Assembly (NCBI RefSeq): GCF_019550795.1
Contig: NZ_CP080545.1
Span: 1,755,501-1,819,500 of the forward strand
Reading direction: 5' to 3'
Length of the DNA stretch: 64,000 bases
From: Paenibacillus sp. sptzw28
GTDB taxonomy: Bacteria > Bacillota > Bacilli > Paenibacillales > Paenibacillaceae
Positions 7,425 through 17,146 of this stretch are shown here, piece by piece (position 1 is the first letter of the stretch; each line of letters starts with the position of its first letter). The notes beneath the pieces are model-generated. The model made no database searches and was not told where the DNA came from. It saw nothing but the letters and a program-made list of their open reading frames with translations. A program made the translations under genes and the position numbers.

Positions 7425-8738
7425 ATGAGAAAAATGACCTTCAGTATGCTGACAGCACTACTGGCGATTGCGATTGTGCTGGGCGGTTGTTCTCAGCGTC
7501 CGAGCGGATCAACAGATGCTTCCGGCAGCGGTGCCAGCCCGGCAGCGGGTGACAGCAGTGCCAACGCGAGCGGCGACAAAATCCGGCTCTCGGTGTACAG
7601 CACAATCAATGAAACCAAAAACCAGGAAATGATGAAAAGCATCGCCGCCGATTTTATGAAAGAGAATCCGAACATTCAGGTGGATTTTCAATTTCCGGGG
7701 TCCGAGTATGAGAACATTCTGAAGGTTAAAATGGCTGCGAACGATTTGCCGGACGTATTCGACACACATGGCTGGGCGATTATCCGCTACGGCAAATATT
7801 TGGCCGACCTTCGAGACGAATCGTGGGCTTCTCAAATGACGGATACGATCAAGCCGGTCGTAACCGACAAGGACGGCAAAGTATACGCTCTCGTTTTGAG
7901 CGAAGCGAAAGACGGTATTACTTACAATGCCGACGTTTTGAAAAAATATAATATCGAACCTCCAAAGACATTCGAGGAACTGATGGCGGCCTCTGAAAAA
8001 ATTAAAACGGAAAGCAATGGCGAAACGTCTCCATTCTTCATGTCCGGCGTCGATACCGGCATGATCGGTGGATTCCTCGACCAGTACGCAACGTCGCTGC
8101 TGATCAGTCCGGAAAAGAACGATGCCCAAAGCTTGCTTGACGGCACCTTTGACTGGAACAAATGGACACCGCTTGCCCAAAGTCTTCTTGATATGAAAAA
8201 TAAAGGCTACATTAATAAAGACGTGCTGACCGCCAAATATAGTGACCTGCCGCAGCGCTTTGCGCAAGGGAAAGTGGCCTTCGTCATGGGCGGCCCAGCC
8301 TTCGCGGACGATGTGTACAAAGTAAACCCGAACGTAAAAATCGGTTATATGCCGGTCACATCCATGGTTGCCGGCGACAGTCAGAATTTCTCCGGCGGTG
8401 AGCGCTACACGATGGGTGCATGGAAGGACGGCAAGCATTTGGCAGAAGCCAAGAAGCTGATCGCGTTCTTTGCGAAACCGGAAAATATGTCGAAGATCGC
8501 AAATGCTACCAAGCTGCCTTCCGGACTTAAAGACATCAAATCCCAGCATGAATTCACGCAGTACTACGAGGAATTTGCCAACATTCGCGTGTTCCCGTAT
8601 TTTGACCGCGTATATCTGCCTAACGGCATGTGGGATGTCATGTGCAAAACTGGGGCCGCGCTTCTCGCAGGAGGAGTAACGCCGGAACAGTTCTCCCAAA
8701 AGATGAAGACCGAATACGAGCGTCTGCGCAATCAATAA
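7425..8738 (+). CDS. Sugar ABC transporter solute-binding lipoprotein (family 1)
   Basis: Extracellular substrate-binding protein of a CUT1-type sugar importer, 437 residues. It has a lipoprotein signal peptide with lipobox VLGGC, so the mature N-terminal Cys would be lipidated and anchored outside. A Ser/Gly/Ala-rich linker follows, then the family 1 binding fold (KIRLSVYSTINE..., ANDLPDVFDTHG, GKVAFVMGGPAFADD). ATG 7425 follows TTTTAGGAGG. Two permease genes come next, after a leader with three hairpins, and then a YesM/YesN pair. No ATPase gene is present. The sugar is unknown. A cre site upstream indicates catabolite repression. Confidence 0.92.
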   Translation: MRKMTFSMLTALLAIAIVLGGCSQRPSGSTDASGSGASPAAGDSSANASGDKIRLSVYSTINETKNQEMMKSIAADFMKENPNIQVDFQFPGSEYENILKVKMAANDLPDVFDTHGWAIIRYGKYLADLRDESWASQMTDTIKPVVTDKDGKVYALVLSEAKDGITYNADVLKKYNIEPPKTFEELMAASEKIKTESNGETSPFFMSGVDTGMIGGFLDQYATSLLISPEKNDAQSLLDGTFDWNKWTPLAQSLLDMKNKGYINKDVLTAKYSDLPQRFAQGKVAFVMGGPAFADDVYKVNPNVKIGYMPVTSMVAGDSQNFSGGERYTMGAWKDGKHLAEAKKLIAFFAKPENMSKIANATKLPSGLKDIKSQHEFTQYYEEFANIRVFPYFDRVYLPNGMWDVMCKTGAALLAGGVTPEQFSQKMKTEYERLRNQ

Positions 8739-8810
8739 CTGCAATGCCGGGAGGGTGAATGCCCTCCCCTTTCCAGTGATGTGTTTTCTATGAGAACGCC
8801 AGTTTTTTTG

Positions 8811-8925
8811 CTTCGAAGTGACTTTCCTCAGGGAAAGTTTAACCTATGCTTTCGAAGTGACTTTCCTAACGGAAAGTTTAGCTTATGCTTTCGAAGTGAC
8901 TTTCCTAACGGAAAGTTTGAGGAGG
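8811..8925 (+). repeat. 39-bp tandem repeat forming three hairpins before permease RBS
   Basis: TCGAAGTGACTTTCCT starts at 8813, 8852 and 8891, an exact period of 39. Each unit forms ACTTTCC-(4-base loop)-GGAAAGT: 8821-8827/8832-8838, 8860-8866/8871-8877 and 8899-8905/8910-8916. The third hairpin ends 2 bases before the GAGGAGG ribosome-binding site (8919-8925) of the permease. The first loop differs (TCAG against TAAC) while its stem is preserved. This suggests an mRNA-processing or translation-tuning element between the binding protein and permeases. Confidence 0.85.
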
Positions 8926-8932
8926 ATCAATT

Positions 8933-9874
8933 ATGTCCGAAACGAATGCTGCACCGATGCAGGCTTCACATGCTCAGCCGGTGAACAAGGGGTATTTCAG
9001 AAAACTCGTCCATAGCGGAGCACTGCTGAATTTGTTGTACTTACCGGCGCTTATCCTGTTTATCATTTTTATATTTTACCCTTTTCTGAAAGGGATTCAG
9101 ATTTCTTTCACGAATTGGGACGGATACAACCAGAATTACAAGTGGATCGGATTCAGCAATTATGCCCGCATGCTTGGCGACCCGGATATGACAACCGTCA
9201 TAAAAAATACCGTTATATATGGGGTGGGCAGTACCGTTTTTCAGAATGTGATCGGCCTGCTTTACGCCCTTTTTCTGAACACGAGCATTCGTACCCGCGG
9301 CTTTGTCAGAACGGTCATTTATTTACCGGTCATTGTAAGCGCGCTTATTATGGGCTATATATGGTACTTTTTCTTTCAATATGATGGTGGTGCGATCAAT
9401 GATATTTTGCTGTTGTTCAAGGATCAGCCTGCCAACCTGCTCGGCGACCCGAAGATTAACGTATGGATTATTACATTTGTCAACACGTATCAGTATCTCG
9501 GCATCGCCATGGTACTCTTCCTCGCCGGTCTGCAATCCATCCCGAAAGATTATTACGAGGCGGCGACGATTGACGGCGCCGGCCCCCTATCGCGCTTCTT
9601 CCGCGTAACGTGGCCGCTGCTCGCACCGTCGTTTACCGTGAGCATGGTGCTTAACTTGATCGGCGGACTGAAACTATTCGACGTCATAGTAGCGATGACG
9701 AACAGCGGTCCAGGCTATGCTTCGGCCTCACTTTCTTCAATGATGTACCTGCTTTACTTCGGCAGAGAAGATGCCGGTTACGCGTCAACAATCGGCGTCC
9801 TGATGTTCGTGATGATTTCCGTAGTCAGCATTACTGCACTTATTTTGCTAAGAAGACGGGAGGTCGCGTCATGA
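8933..9874 (+). CDS. Sugar ABC transporter permease (MalF/UgpA type)
   Basis: 313-residue inner-membrane subunit with about six membrane helices, starting after a soluble N-terminal stretch of some 35 residues. The EAA loop that contacts the ATPase is visible as EAATIDGAGPLSRFFRVTWP (near residues 208-227). ATG 8933 follows GAGGAGG at 8919-8925. It overlaps the next permease by 4 bases (ATGA), which indicates translational coupling. Together with 7425-8738 and 9871-10692 it forms an importer without its own ATPase. A shared MsmX-like ATPase elsewhere is the likely partner. Confidence 0.93.
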   Translation: MSETNAAPMQASHAQPVNKGYFRKLVHSGALLNLLYLPALILFIIFIFYPFLKGIQISFTNWDGYNQNYKWIGFSNYARMLGDPDMTTVIKNTVIYGVGSTVFQNVIGLLYALFLNTSIRTRGFVRTVIYLPVIVSALIMGYIWYFFFQYDGGAINDILLLFKDQPANLLGDPKINVWIITFVNTYQYLGIAMVLFLAGLQSIPKDYYEAATIDGAGPLSRFFRVTWPLLAPSFTVSMVLNLIGGLKLFDVIVAMTNSGPGYASASLSSMMYLLYFGREDAGYASTIGVLMFVMISVVSITALILLRRREVAS

Positions 9875-10692
9875 TGAGTAAAAACAAGAAATTCTGGCTC
9901 ACGCTCCTGTCGGCGGTAATATGTCTCATTCATATCCTCCCGTTTTATATATTGATCACGACGGCATTTAAAGCCGATGACGATTTAAGCTCCAAGTGGG
10001 AGTTCCCGGGCTATTGGTATTTGGATAATTTCATAAACGCCTGGAATCAAGCCGATTTGGCGTCCGCATTCCGCAATAATATCATCGTAACAGCAGTTTC
10101 CGTTGCGCTGATCGTCCTTGTCGGCTCGATTGCCGCATACCCGTTAGCCCGGCGCCAAACGAGCTGGAACAAATTTATTTATGCGTTGTTCGTATCCGCA
10201 TTAATCGTACCGCCGCTGACGATATTAGTGCCGCTGTACAAATATATGGTTGACATCGGGGGTATGAACACCTATTGGGGGATCATACTGCTGCATGTCA
10301 CGTTCAATTTGCCAATGACGATCTTCCTGTATACCGGATTTATAAGCACGATTCCTCGGGAGCTGGATGAAGCTTCGATGATTGACGGGGCTGGGCGCTT
10401 CACATTGTTCTACCGGATCATTTTGCCCCTGCTCAAGCCGATTACGGCGACTGTCATTATTTTCACGGGAGTTGCGGTTTGGAACGATTATCAGTTTTCC
10501 GTCTTTTTCCTGCAAAAACCGGAGCTGCGCACCTTTACCGTCGCATTGGCCAGCTTCTTCGGCTCATATTCCAACGAGATCGGCTGGGTCGCAGCGGGTT
10601 CGTTAATTGGCGCACTCCCGATGGTGGTTACCTATTTATTCCTGCAAAGGTATTTCATTTCCGGGCTGTCGTCCGGGGCTGTTAAAGGGTAA
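9871..10692 (+). CDS. Sugar ABC transporter permease (MalG/UgpE type)
   Basis: 273-residue second permease with six predicted helices. Its EAA-type loop is LDEASMIDGAGRFTLFYRIILP (near residues 166-187), and its C-terminus FISGLSSGAVKG is typical of MalG-like proteins. The start overlaps the previous stop and is preceded by CGGGAGG; the first of two adjacent ATG codons is used here. It would pair with the permease at 8933-9874. Confidence 0.93.
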   Translation: MMSKNKKFWLTLLSAVICLIHILPFYILITTAFKADDDLSSKWEFPGYWYLDNFINAWNQADLASAFRNNIIVTAVSVALIVLVGSIAAYPLARRQTSWNKFIYALFVSALIVPPLTILVPLYKYMVDIGGMNTYWGIILLHVTFNLPMTIFLYTGFISTIPRELDEASMIDGAGRFTLFYRIILPLLKPITATVIIFTGVAVWNDYQFSVFFLQKPELRTFTVALASFFGSYSNEIGWVAAGSLIGALPMVVTYLFLQRYFISGLSSGAVKG

Positions 10693-10806
10693 TGAATTAT
10701 TGAGGCTATTTGCATGAATTGGAAACGAAACAACAGCTTGCGGCGGTGAAGAGCATGTTAAAATAGATCTAATAGGGACATGTTCTTGACGCGAAGGGGA
10801 GCTTGC

Positions 10807-12558
10807 ATGCTGCAATCAATCCGATTTAAATTGTCGCTGCTTTTTTTTGCTGCGGTTGTCGTACCCGTGGTCGCGCTCGTTATTGCGCTTCCTTCGTATT
10901 ACCACAAGTTGATTGTCAGCCAGGCGTTAACGCTCACGGAAGGGACTTTAACTGCACTGACGTTTGAAATCGAAACCTATTTGGACGATCTTGACCGGAT
11001 GACGATTACGCCTTATATGAACGACGATGTTATGAGGGCGTTAAAGGACAAATCGACCTTTCAATGGGAATTGCTCACACCCTATGAACAGTGGTACGCG
11101 GATCAACAGCTGTATGCGACGCTGCCGAATTATTTCAGAAATCTGCGTCAGGATATATTGGGCACGATTCTGCTGCCAATGGACGGCTCCGTGTATGTTA
11201 CATCACCGAACGGCTATTCAAATCAGGCGGTCAAGGGTTTTCCGTTCGAGAAACAGGACTGGTACAAACAGGCGCTTAAGGCGGACGGCGACGTTGCATT
11301 CATAAGCGTCCATGACCAGAATTATTTGCAGGGCGGAGGATCGAAGGTGTTTTCCGTCGCCCGCTTGATCAAGGATCCTGATACGCAGCGGCCGCTCGGA
11401 GTCATTATGGCCGATGCGGACACCGTCGTGTTGCAGCGCATGATCCGCGGGATCAAGCCTACATCCGGTTCGATCGCCGCTGTATTGGACGATAAGAAGA
11501 AATTGATTTATTCCAGCAGTCCGTTGTCGACGGATATGCAGCGTGAATTGGCGGCCGGTTATAAGGTGTTGAGTGATTCGGAGGACAGTTATTCGGTGGT
11601 AGGCAAAACGGTAAGCCGTTCTAACTGGAGAATCGTCATGCTTTTCCCCGAATCGGTCATTAAAGGGCAGCTTAGGAGCATTTACAGGATCGGATTTCTC
11701 TTTATATTAGCCGGCTTGCTGATCGGCCTTCTGCTTTATTTCACGGTAACACGCTGGCTGGTTACACCGTTTAAACAAATGGTCCGGGTGATGAAGAGGG
11801 TGCAGCTCGGAGATTTGCAAACGTTCTATCCTTTGCGGGGAAAAGACGAGGTTGATCAGCTGGGCAAACATTTGAATACGATGATTTCCCGGCTCGGGGA
11901 GCTTATCGACCGTGAGTTTCGCGCTGTGCTGGAGCGGCGCAACTCCGAATACCGGGCGCTGCAGGCGCAAATTCAGCCGCACTTCTTGTACAATACCTTA
12001 AACAGCTTCATCGGTTTAAATCGTACCGGACAAAGCATTCTTCTTGAACGGGCGATCTTGTCGCTGAGCGGCATGCTCCGCTATACGCTCGAACACATAG
12101 ACACAGTGACGATTAAAGCGGAGATGGATTTCTTGGCCAAATATTGTGAGCTTCAGCGCATCCGCTTCGCGGAAAAGCTGAACTTGCGCATTGAATGCGA
12201 TCCCAGGGCCGAGAAAGTGCCGATCCCGAAGCTGCTGCTTCAGCCGATCGTCGAGAATTCGCTCATCCACGGTATTGAACCCAGCGAATCAGCTTGCACC
12301 TTGACTATTGAAGCTTTAATAAGCACGGCTGCGAGCGGCGAGTCCGGCGAATCGGGCAAGTCCTGGGTGGATATCCGAATCACGGACAACGGAATAGGAT
12401 TCGATCCGGATGGCGCACGTGCAGGAGTTGGGCTCGCCAATGTTCGAGAACGCTTGAAATTCGCATATGAGAGTGCCGAATTGAACATGCAGACGGGAAT
12501 CGGCCGCGGAACGGTCGTCCATATTCGAATTCCGTTAAAGGATGTGAACGGAGAATGA
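10807..12558 (+). CDS. YesM-type sensor histidine kinase
   Basis: Membrane sensor of about 583 residues. It has an N-terminal helix, an extracellular dCache-like domain (about residues 35-290), a second helix near 295-320 (FLFILAGLLIGLLLYFTV), HAMP, and the His_kinase/HATPase module. The phospho-accepting His is in QAQIQPHFLYNTLNSF; the ATP-binding boxes include DNGIGFD and GVGLANVRERL. ATG 10807 is chosen because AAGGGGA lies 6 bases before it; the frame is open to 10780. It overlaps the regulator gene by 4 bases. It probably senses the sugar moved by the preceding importer, directly or through the binding protein. Confidence 0.92.
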   Translation: MLQSIRFKLSLLFFAAVVVPVVALVIALPSYYHKLIVSQALTLTEGTLTALTFEIETYLDDLDRMTITPYMNDDVMRALKDKSTFQWELLTPYEQWYADQQLYATLPNYFRNLRQDILGTILLPMDGSVYVTSPNGYSNQAVKGFPFEKQDWYKQALKADGDVAFISVHDQNYLQGGGSKVFSVARLIKDPDTQRPLGVIMADADTVVLQRMIRGIKPTSGSIAAVLDDKKKLIYSSSPLSTDMQRELAAGYKVLSDSEDSYSVVGKTVSRSNWRIVMLFPESVIKGQLRSIYRIGFLFILAGLLIGLLLYFTVTRWLVTPFKQMVRVMKRVQLGDLQTFYPLRGKDEVDQLGKHLNTMISRLGELIDREFRAVLERRNSEYRALQAQIQPHFLYNTLNSFIGLNRTGQSILLERAILSLSGMLRYTLEHIDTVTIKAEMDFLAKYCELQRIRFAEKLNLRIECDPRAEKVPIPKLLLQPIVENSLIHGIEPSESACTLTIEALISTAASGESGESGKSWVDIRITDNGIGFDPDGARAGVGLANVRERLKFAYESAELNMQTGIGRGTVVHIRIPLKDVNGE

Positions 12559-14066
12559 AGTTGGTCATTGCCGATGATGAGAGCCTCATCAGAGCAAGCT
12601 TGGCGAGTATGATCAGGGATATGGATTCGGCCTGGAGTATTGTCGGAGAGGCGACGAACGGCGAGGAACTGCTTGAACTGATCGCGGAACATAAACCGAA
12701 TATCGCAATTGTGGACATTCGCATGCCGAAGCTGGACGGACTAGAGGCAATACGCGCAGCCAAAGCTGTTTCCCCGCTCACGAATTGGATCATTCTGAGC
12801 GGTTTTTCCGATTTCGCTTATGCGCAGCAGGCGTTGAAGCTTGGCGTATCGGAATATCTGCTCAAGCCTGTCGCTCCGGCCGAATTGGAGAAGACGCTGC
12901 TGCACATATACCGGGATAACAAAGACTATATCACACTGCTGAATCAGCAGTGTGAGAACCATTTGTTTGCGCTCTGCAACGGACTTTCTTCACTTAACTA
13001 TGAAGACCGGGACAGCATGCTCTATAACGGGCGGTTTATCGGCTCGATATTCATTCTTGATTCGCAGCAAACTGCAAGCGGCGCAGCTGCCCTGGAACGG
13101 GAATTTTATGAGGAACTGCGGCGGCTGTCGGACCAGTATCTTGTCTATGGCATGAATTTGGCGCTGCTCTCTCTACCTGGCGGCGAGCTCGCTGCAGTCG
13201 CGGCCTGGGATCAGGAGAAAGGTAATGCCGGTGAAGAACATGTCATCCGTTTCTTGGAGAAGGTGAAGGATTCGGCGCTGAGACGCTGCAATGAGGCAGT
13301 AATGATGACCGTGTTGAAAACAGAGGAATGCAGCGGTTTTGAAGCGTTGAATAGTCAGCTTGAGCAGTTGATGCAGTGGAGCGAGATTCGCGCCCTTTGC
13401 GGCATTGGCCGAAGCCTCGCTTACCGGGAGCTGCAGAAAGAAGCAGTCATCCCGGATAAGCTCGAGGCGGCCAGGCTGCTCACTTCAATCGTTGAGCAAT
13501 TTCAGAACCAGTTGCATCTGCAGGCTCAAAATTCGGTGTGCTGCTTCAAAACCAAGCTGCATAAATCCCGTCTTTGCGATGATATGAGCACTCGGGAAGC
13601 TGCCCGTCTGTTCATACGATATACGCTTGGGATCGAACTGACGGGAGAGGCGCCGACTTCGCAACTGGTCGAAGAGCTCCATAAGTTCGGGGAACGAATG
13701 CTGCGGGAAACGAAGGAGCCGGTACCGGCGAATTTGACGGATCAAGTCATTCAATACATCCATGAGCATTATATGGATGATATTGGCATCGGTCAAATAG
13801 CGGGCGAGCTTAACGTTTCCGCAAACTATTTGAGTACGCTGTTTCACAAAACAACAGGTATCACCTTTGTCAAATACTTGACTCAAATCCGCATGTACAA
13901 GGCAAAAGAGCTGCTCTTGAACACGAACCTGCAGATCAAGCAGGTGGCCAAGCAGGTCGGGTACTACAGTACACGCCATTTCACGAAGCTGTTTACAGAA
14001 ATGTTCGGCAGGTACCCATCTGATTGCCGCAGTATCGACAATAACGCAATTGAACAGCCTTCGTGA
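12555..14066 (+). CDS. YesN-type response regulator (receiver + AraC HTH)
   Basis: 503 residues. The receiver domain at 1-120 has acidic residues DDE at the N-terminus, phospho-acceptor D54 (VDIRMPKLDG), and the conserved K in LLKP. A central region of unknown fold follows, then two AraC helix-turn-helix motifs at the C-terminus (IGQIAGELNVSANYLSTLFHK and QVAKQVGYYSTRHFTKLFTE). It is the cognate partner of the kinase ending at 12558 and likely activates the ABC operon at 7425-10692. The start overlaps the kinase stop (ATGA) and lies after GGAGA. Confidence 0.93.
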   Translation: MKLVIADDESLIRASLASMIRDMDSAWSIVGEATNGEELLELIAEHKPNIAIVDIRMPKLDGLEAIRAAKAVSPLTNWIILSGFSDFAYAQQALKLGVSEYLLKPVAPAELEKTLLHIYRDNKDYITLLNQQCENHLFALCNGLSSLNYEDRDSMLYNGRFIGSIFILDSQQTASGAAALEREFYEELRRLSDQYLVYGMNLALLSLPGGELAAVAAWDQEKGNAGEEHVIRFLEKVKDSALRRCNEAVMMTVLKTEECSGFEALNSQLEQLMQWSEIRALCGIGRSLAYRELQKEAVIPDKLEAARLLTSIVEQFQNQLHLQAQNSVCCFKTKLHKSRLCDDMSTREAARLFIRYTLGIELTGEAPTSQLVEELHKFGERMLRETKEPVPANLTDQVIQYIHEHYMDDIGIGQIAGELNVSANYLSTLFHKTTGITFVKYLTQIRMYKAKELLLNTNLQIKQVAKQVGYYSTRHFTKLFTEMFGRYPSDCRSIDNNAIEQPS

Positions 14067-14093
14067 GCGATTAGAAATTGACGGCGTCTAGTC

Positions 14094-15530
14094 TTAGCTG
14101 AACTGCGTATCCCCGTTCGGGATAACCTCTTTGCCCGGTATAAGGGCCTGAGTTTTTGGGGAAGACCATAAGGCTTCGATTTGCTCCAGCGTTTTCCCCT
14201 TCGTCTCGGGAACTACGCGCAATGTAAAGATGAAAGTAAACAAGGACATAAAGCCGAAAATCCAGAATGTTACGGCCGGTCCTGCGCCGCTCAGCATCGG
14301 TGGAAACGACTGGGAAACGACATAATCAGCCGTCCACAGCGCCATCGAAGCAATGGCGGTGGCTCTGCCTCGGATGCGGTTCGGAAAAATTTCGGATAAC
14401 AGCACCCAAACGACCGGACCGAGCGAAATCGCGAAAGAGGCAACATAGAGCAGAATAAAGATAAGAACCAGCGGTCCGGAGGTATATCCCGTCTGAAATG
14501 CGATACCGATAACCGCCAAACATACGGTCATCGAAGCTGAACCGACAAGCAGCAGCGCCTTCCTGCCTACTTTATCAATAAGCCAAACGGCCAAAATCGT
14601 GAACAGAAAATTAATCAGGCCGACCAGAATCGTTTGGATCAGCGAGGCATTGGTACCGGCTCCCGTTTCCTCGAAAATTCGGGGGGCGTAGTACATAATG
14701 GCGTTGATTCCCGTTACTTGCTGAAGAATGGCGAGCATGACGCCCACAAGTAAAGCGATGCGCAGCCCCGGTTTAAACAGCTGCCGGAGAGAACCGCTCT
14801 CCTGATTGAACGATGCCTTAATATCCATCACTTCTTGTTTGGCTAATTGTTCACCGTGAATGCGGAGCAGAATTGGCAGCGCCAGGGCGGGTTTACCCTG
14901 CTTGATTAGCCATCTGGGGCTTTCGGGTACGAAGAAAAGCAGTACAAGGAATAATAAGCCGGGCAGCACACCCACGCCGAACATCCATCTCCAGGCCGTG
15001 GAGACATCCCATGCATCGTTGCCGTAGCCGGCGATGCCAGAATTGACGAAATAGACTAGGAAAATACCGGTTACCGTAGCAAACTGATTGAGCGCAACAA
15101 GTCGGCCGCGGTATTTCGCCGGTGCGATCTCCGCATTATAGAGCGGGCACAGCGTAGAGGTAATCCCAATTCCGAGTCCGCCGATAATGCGGGCAATAAT
15201 GTATCCCGAGAATGTATCGGGTACAGCAGAGCCAATGGAGCCGATAATAAAGAGGATAGCTGCAGCTATCAATACTTTCTTCCGTCCGAATTTGTCGCTG
15301 AGCACGCCCGAGGCTGCGGCTCCGGCAATACAGCCGACTATTAAGGAGGATACCGCCCAGCCCACCTGTACCTCATTCAGTTCGAAACGATCCTGCATAA
15401 AACCGATTGCGCCGGACACAACAGCTGTGTCGAAACCGAACAGCAATCCGCCGAGCGCGGCTACAATTGAGACGAGTGTAACAAACTTCATGCTTACCTG
15501 ATCGCCGGTCTTGTCTATAGTTGGATTCAC
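14094..15530 (-). CDS. MFS sugar:proton symporter (XylE/AraE/IolT family)
   Basis: 478-residue, 12-helix transporter of the sugar porter family. Family signatures are present: GGLLFGFDTAVVSGAIGFMQ near the N-terminus, DKFGRKKVL and DKVGRKALL (the two R-x-G-R-R/K loops), PESPRWLIKQGK in the middle, and PETKGKTLEQIEALW at the end. The start is GTG at 15530 with GAGAGGAGAAGAG upstream. A TATAAT-like box at 15625-15620 would be its -10. It lies downstream of the three-component sensor 15797-19567 on the same strand but behind a terminator, so it is probably a target of that sensor. Xylose or arabinose are reasonable substrate guesses. Confidence 0.9.
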   Translation of the reverse strand: MNPTIDKTGDQVSMKFVTLVSIVAALGGLLFGFDTAVVSGAIGFMQDRFELNEVQVGWAVSSLIVGCIAGAAASGVLSDKFGRKKVLIAAAILFIIGSIGSAVPDTFSGYIIARIIGGLGIGITSTLCPLYNAEIAPAKYRGRLVALNQFATVTGIFLVYFVNSGIAGYGNDAWDVSTAWRWMFGVGVLPGLLFLVLLFFVPESPRWLIKQGKPALALPILLRIHGEQLAKQEVMDIKASFNQESGSLRQLFKPGLRIALLVGVMLAILQQVTGINAIMYYAPRIFEETGAGTNASLIQTILVGLINFLFTILAVWLIDKVGRKALLLVGSASMTVCLAVIGIAFQTGYTSGPLVLIFILLYVASFAISLGPVVWVLLSEIFPNRIRGRATAIASMALWTADYVVSQSFPPMLSGAGPAVTFWIFGFMSLFTFIFTLRVVPETKGKTLEQIEALWSSPKTQALIPGKEVIPNGDTQFS

Positions 15531-15756
15531 TTTGCTCTTCTCCTCTCGAACCCCCTCATCTATGCGGGTTCCATGAATTCCAATCCGATTGAATGTGATG
15601 ATTCATCAGAAACGAGTTCATTATATCACGCGGTGGAAACGGTGAAGGGAACAATGACCTGCACTAATTCGTGTTGTTCCCGCATTTAAATCACTATACC
15701 GGTACCTACCCTCGAAGCGCAGCGAAACTAGCACATTCTTGGCATCCGAAACGCAA

Positions 15757-15792
15757 AAAAGTCCATGCCCGGTTAAGGCATAGACTTTTAGT
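15757..15792 (-). terminator. Terminator of the sensor operon
   Basis: 13-base stem AAAAGTCTATGCC/GGCATGGACTTTT read on the - strand, with a loop of 7 and trailing T residues (15756-15755). It lies just beyond the stop of the AraC regulator at 15797. Confidence 0.8.
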
Positions 15793-15796
15793 TTGA

Positions 15797-17146
15797 TTAT
15801 TTTGTTTGACCGCCGCGGAACTCGGTCGGCGTGACGCCGGTCACTTTTTTGAATACCCGGCTGAAGTAATTGGGATCCTTATAACCAACCTCGTAGCAAA
15901 CTTCCTTAAGACTGAGGTCTTCCGATGCCATTAGCTCTTTGGCTCTGTCAATCCGCAAACCGGTTACATAGTCGATGAACGTTTCGCCAACCTGCTGCTT
16001 GAACACCTTGCTGAAGTAATGCGGGTTAAGGTGGACGAATTCTGCAACCTCCTCGAGAGAGAGGTCTTCGGTAAACCTTCCCTGGATAAAACCCTTCGCC
16101 CTGTCAAGAACGGTTAAGGTTTGACGCTCTCGATCCTCCCTGATTCGCTGCAGCGCGGAGATGACGTAGGATTGGCGGGCTGTATCATCGTTTGCGGGAT
16201 TGTGCCCCGTTTGCCTGGATGAATATCCATGCTCCTCGCGCCTTAGCTCATCGAAGAGGCATACCCGTCCGCTTTCCTCAAAATATGTGGATGCGAACAC
16301 CGCTTCAAAGTATGATTTGCGCAGCCCTTCATAGCCGCTTCGGGCAGTGCCGATGCCTATGGAAACCGTCAAGCCCTGCTGCCGCCCGGTGAGAGCGCAC
16401 AGCTTCTCCCCGAACTGCTTCATTTCCATTGTCCATGAATTATCGCGGATGCCCGGTGATTTGGTCATGAAAATTGCCATATGACGGTCGATCAGCGAGC
16501 TGACAACGGAGACTGAGTCTTGCGTCTTCGTAAAGCTCCTGATTATATCGTACATTCTCTTCTTATCCTGCGAATTTGCGAAATCCGGAAAAGCAACCAC
16601 AATGGCGGCGCCCTGGTCGAGGGGGAAATCAAGCCATTCGGAAAGCTGCCCGGCATCGGCGTCCATTACTTGATCGACCATAAACATCAAGGCAAGCTCA
16701 TTTTCCACCAGCGGCAGGAGCTGAGATACTTTATCCAGCAGCGAGAGCTCTTCCGCGCGTTTATTTTTCTCCCGGTCCAGCTCGTCCACAAGCTGCTTTA
16801 GAATCGTTACTACCTGCTCGCGACTGGCCGGTTTCACGATATATTCCTTCACGCCGAGCGAAAGCGCCTCCTTGGCATAGGCAAAATAATCATAGGCCGT
16901 CACCAGCACCATCTTCGTATCAGGAAGACGTTCTTTGATTTCCCGCAAGGCGGCGAGTCCTTGAATGCCGGGCATATTCACATCCATCATAATAATATGA
17001 GGACGAAATTCTTCCGCCCGTTCAATTGCTATCCGTCCGTTCTCGGCATGCAGCACCTCGAACGTATCCGGCATCATACGTTTAACGATCCATTCCAGCC
17101 CTTCCCGCTCCAGCGCCTCGTCATCAGCGATCAATAACCGGTACAT
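15797..17146 (-). CDS. YesN-type response regulator of three-component sugar sensor
   Basis: About 449 residues from MYRLLIADDEAL at 17146. The frame is open 15 codons further upstream, but that part lies inside the kinase gene and lacks the receiver fold. The receiver has phospho-acceptor D55 (IIMMDVNMPGIQG), and the C-terminal AraC domain has LEEVAEFVHLNPHYFSKVFKQ and KEVCYEVGYKDPNYFSRVFKK. AAGGAGG lies 12 bases before the start. It overlaps the kinase 3' end by 23 bases. It likely activates transport genes such as the adjacent symporter. Confidence 0.92.
   Translation of the reverse strand: MYRLLIADDEALEREGLEWIVKRMMPDTFEVLHAENGRIAIERAEEFRPHIIMMDVNMPGIQGLAALREIKERLPDTKMVLVTAYDYFAYAKEALSLGVKEYIVKPASREQVVTILKQLVDELDREKNKRAEELSLLDKVSQLLPLVENELALMFMVDQVMDADAGQLSEWLDFPLDQGAAIVVAFPDFANSQDKKRMYDIIRSFTKTQDSVSVVSSLIDRHMAIFMTKSPGIRDNSWTMEMKQFGEKLCALTGRQQGLTVSIGIGTARSGYEGLRKSYFEAVFASTYFEESGRVCLFDELRREEHGYSSRQTGHNPANDDTARQSYVISALQRIREDRERQTLTVLDRAKGFIQGRFTEDLSLEEVAEFVHLNPHYFSKVFKQQVGETFIDYVTGLRIDRAKELMASEDLSLKEVCYEVGYKDPNYFSRVFKKVTGVTPTEFRGGQTK

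Noticed and set aside
7509..8744. Long - strand open frame (411 codons) opposite the binding-protein gene
   Set aside because: It mirrors a well supported lipoprotein gene, shows no domain, and has Cys/His/Arg-rich composition typical of a reverse-frame shadow.
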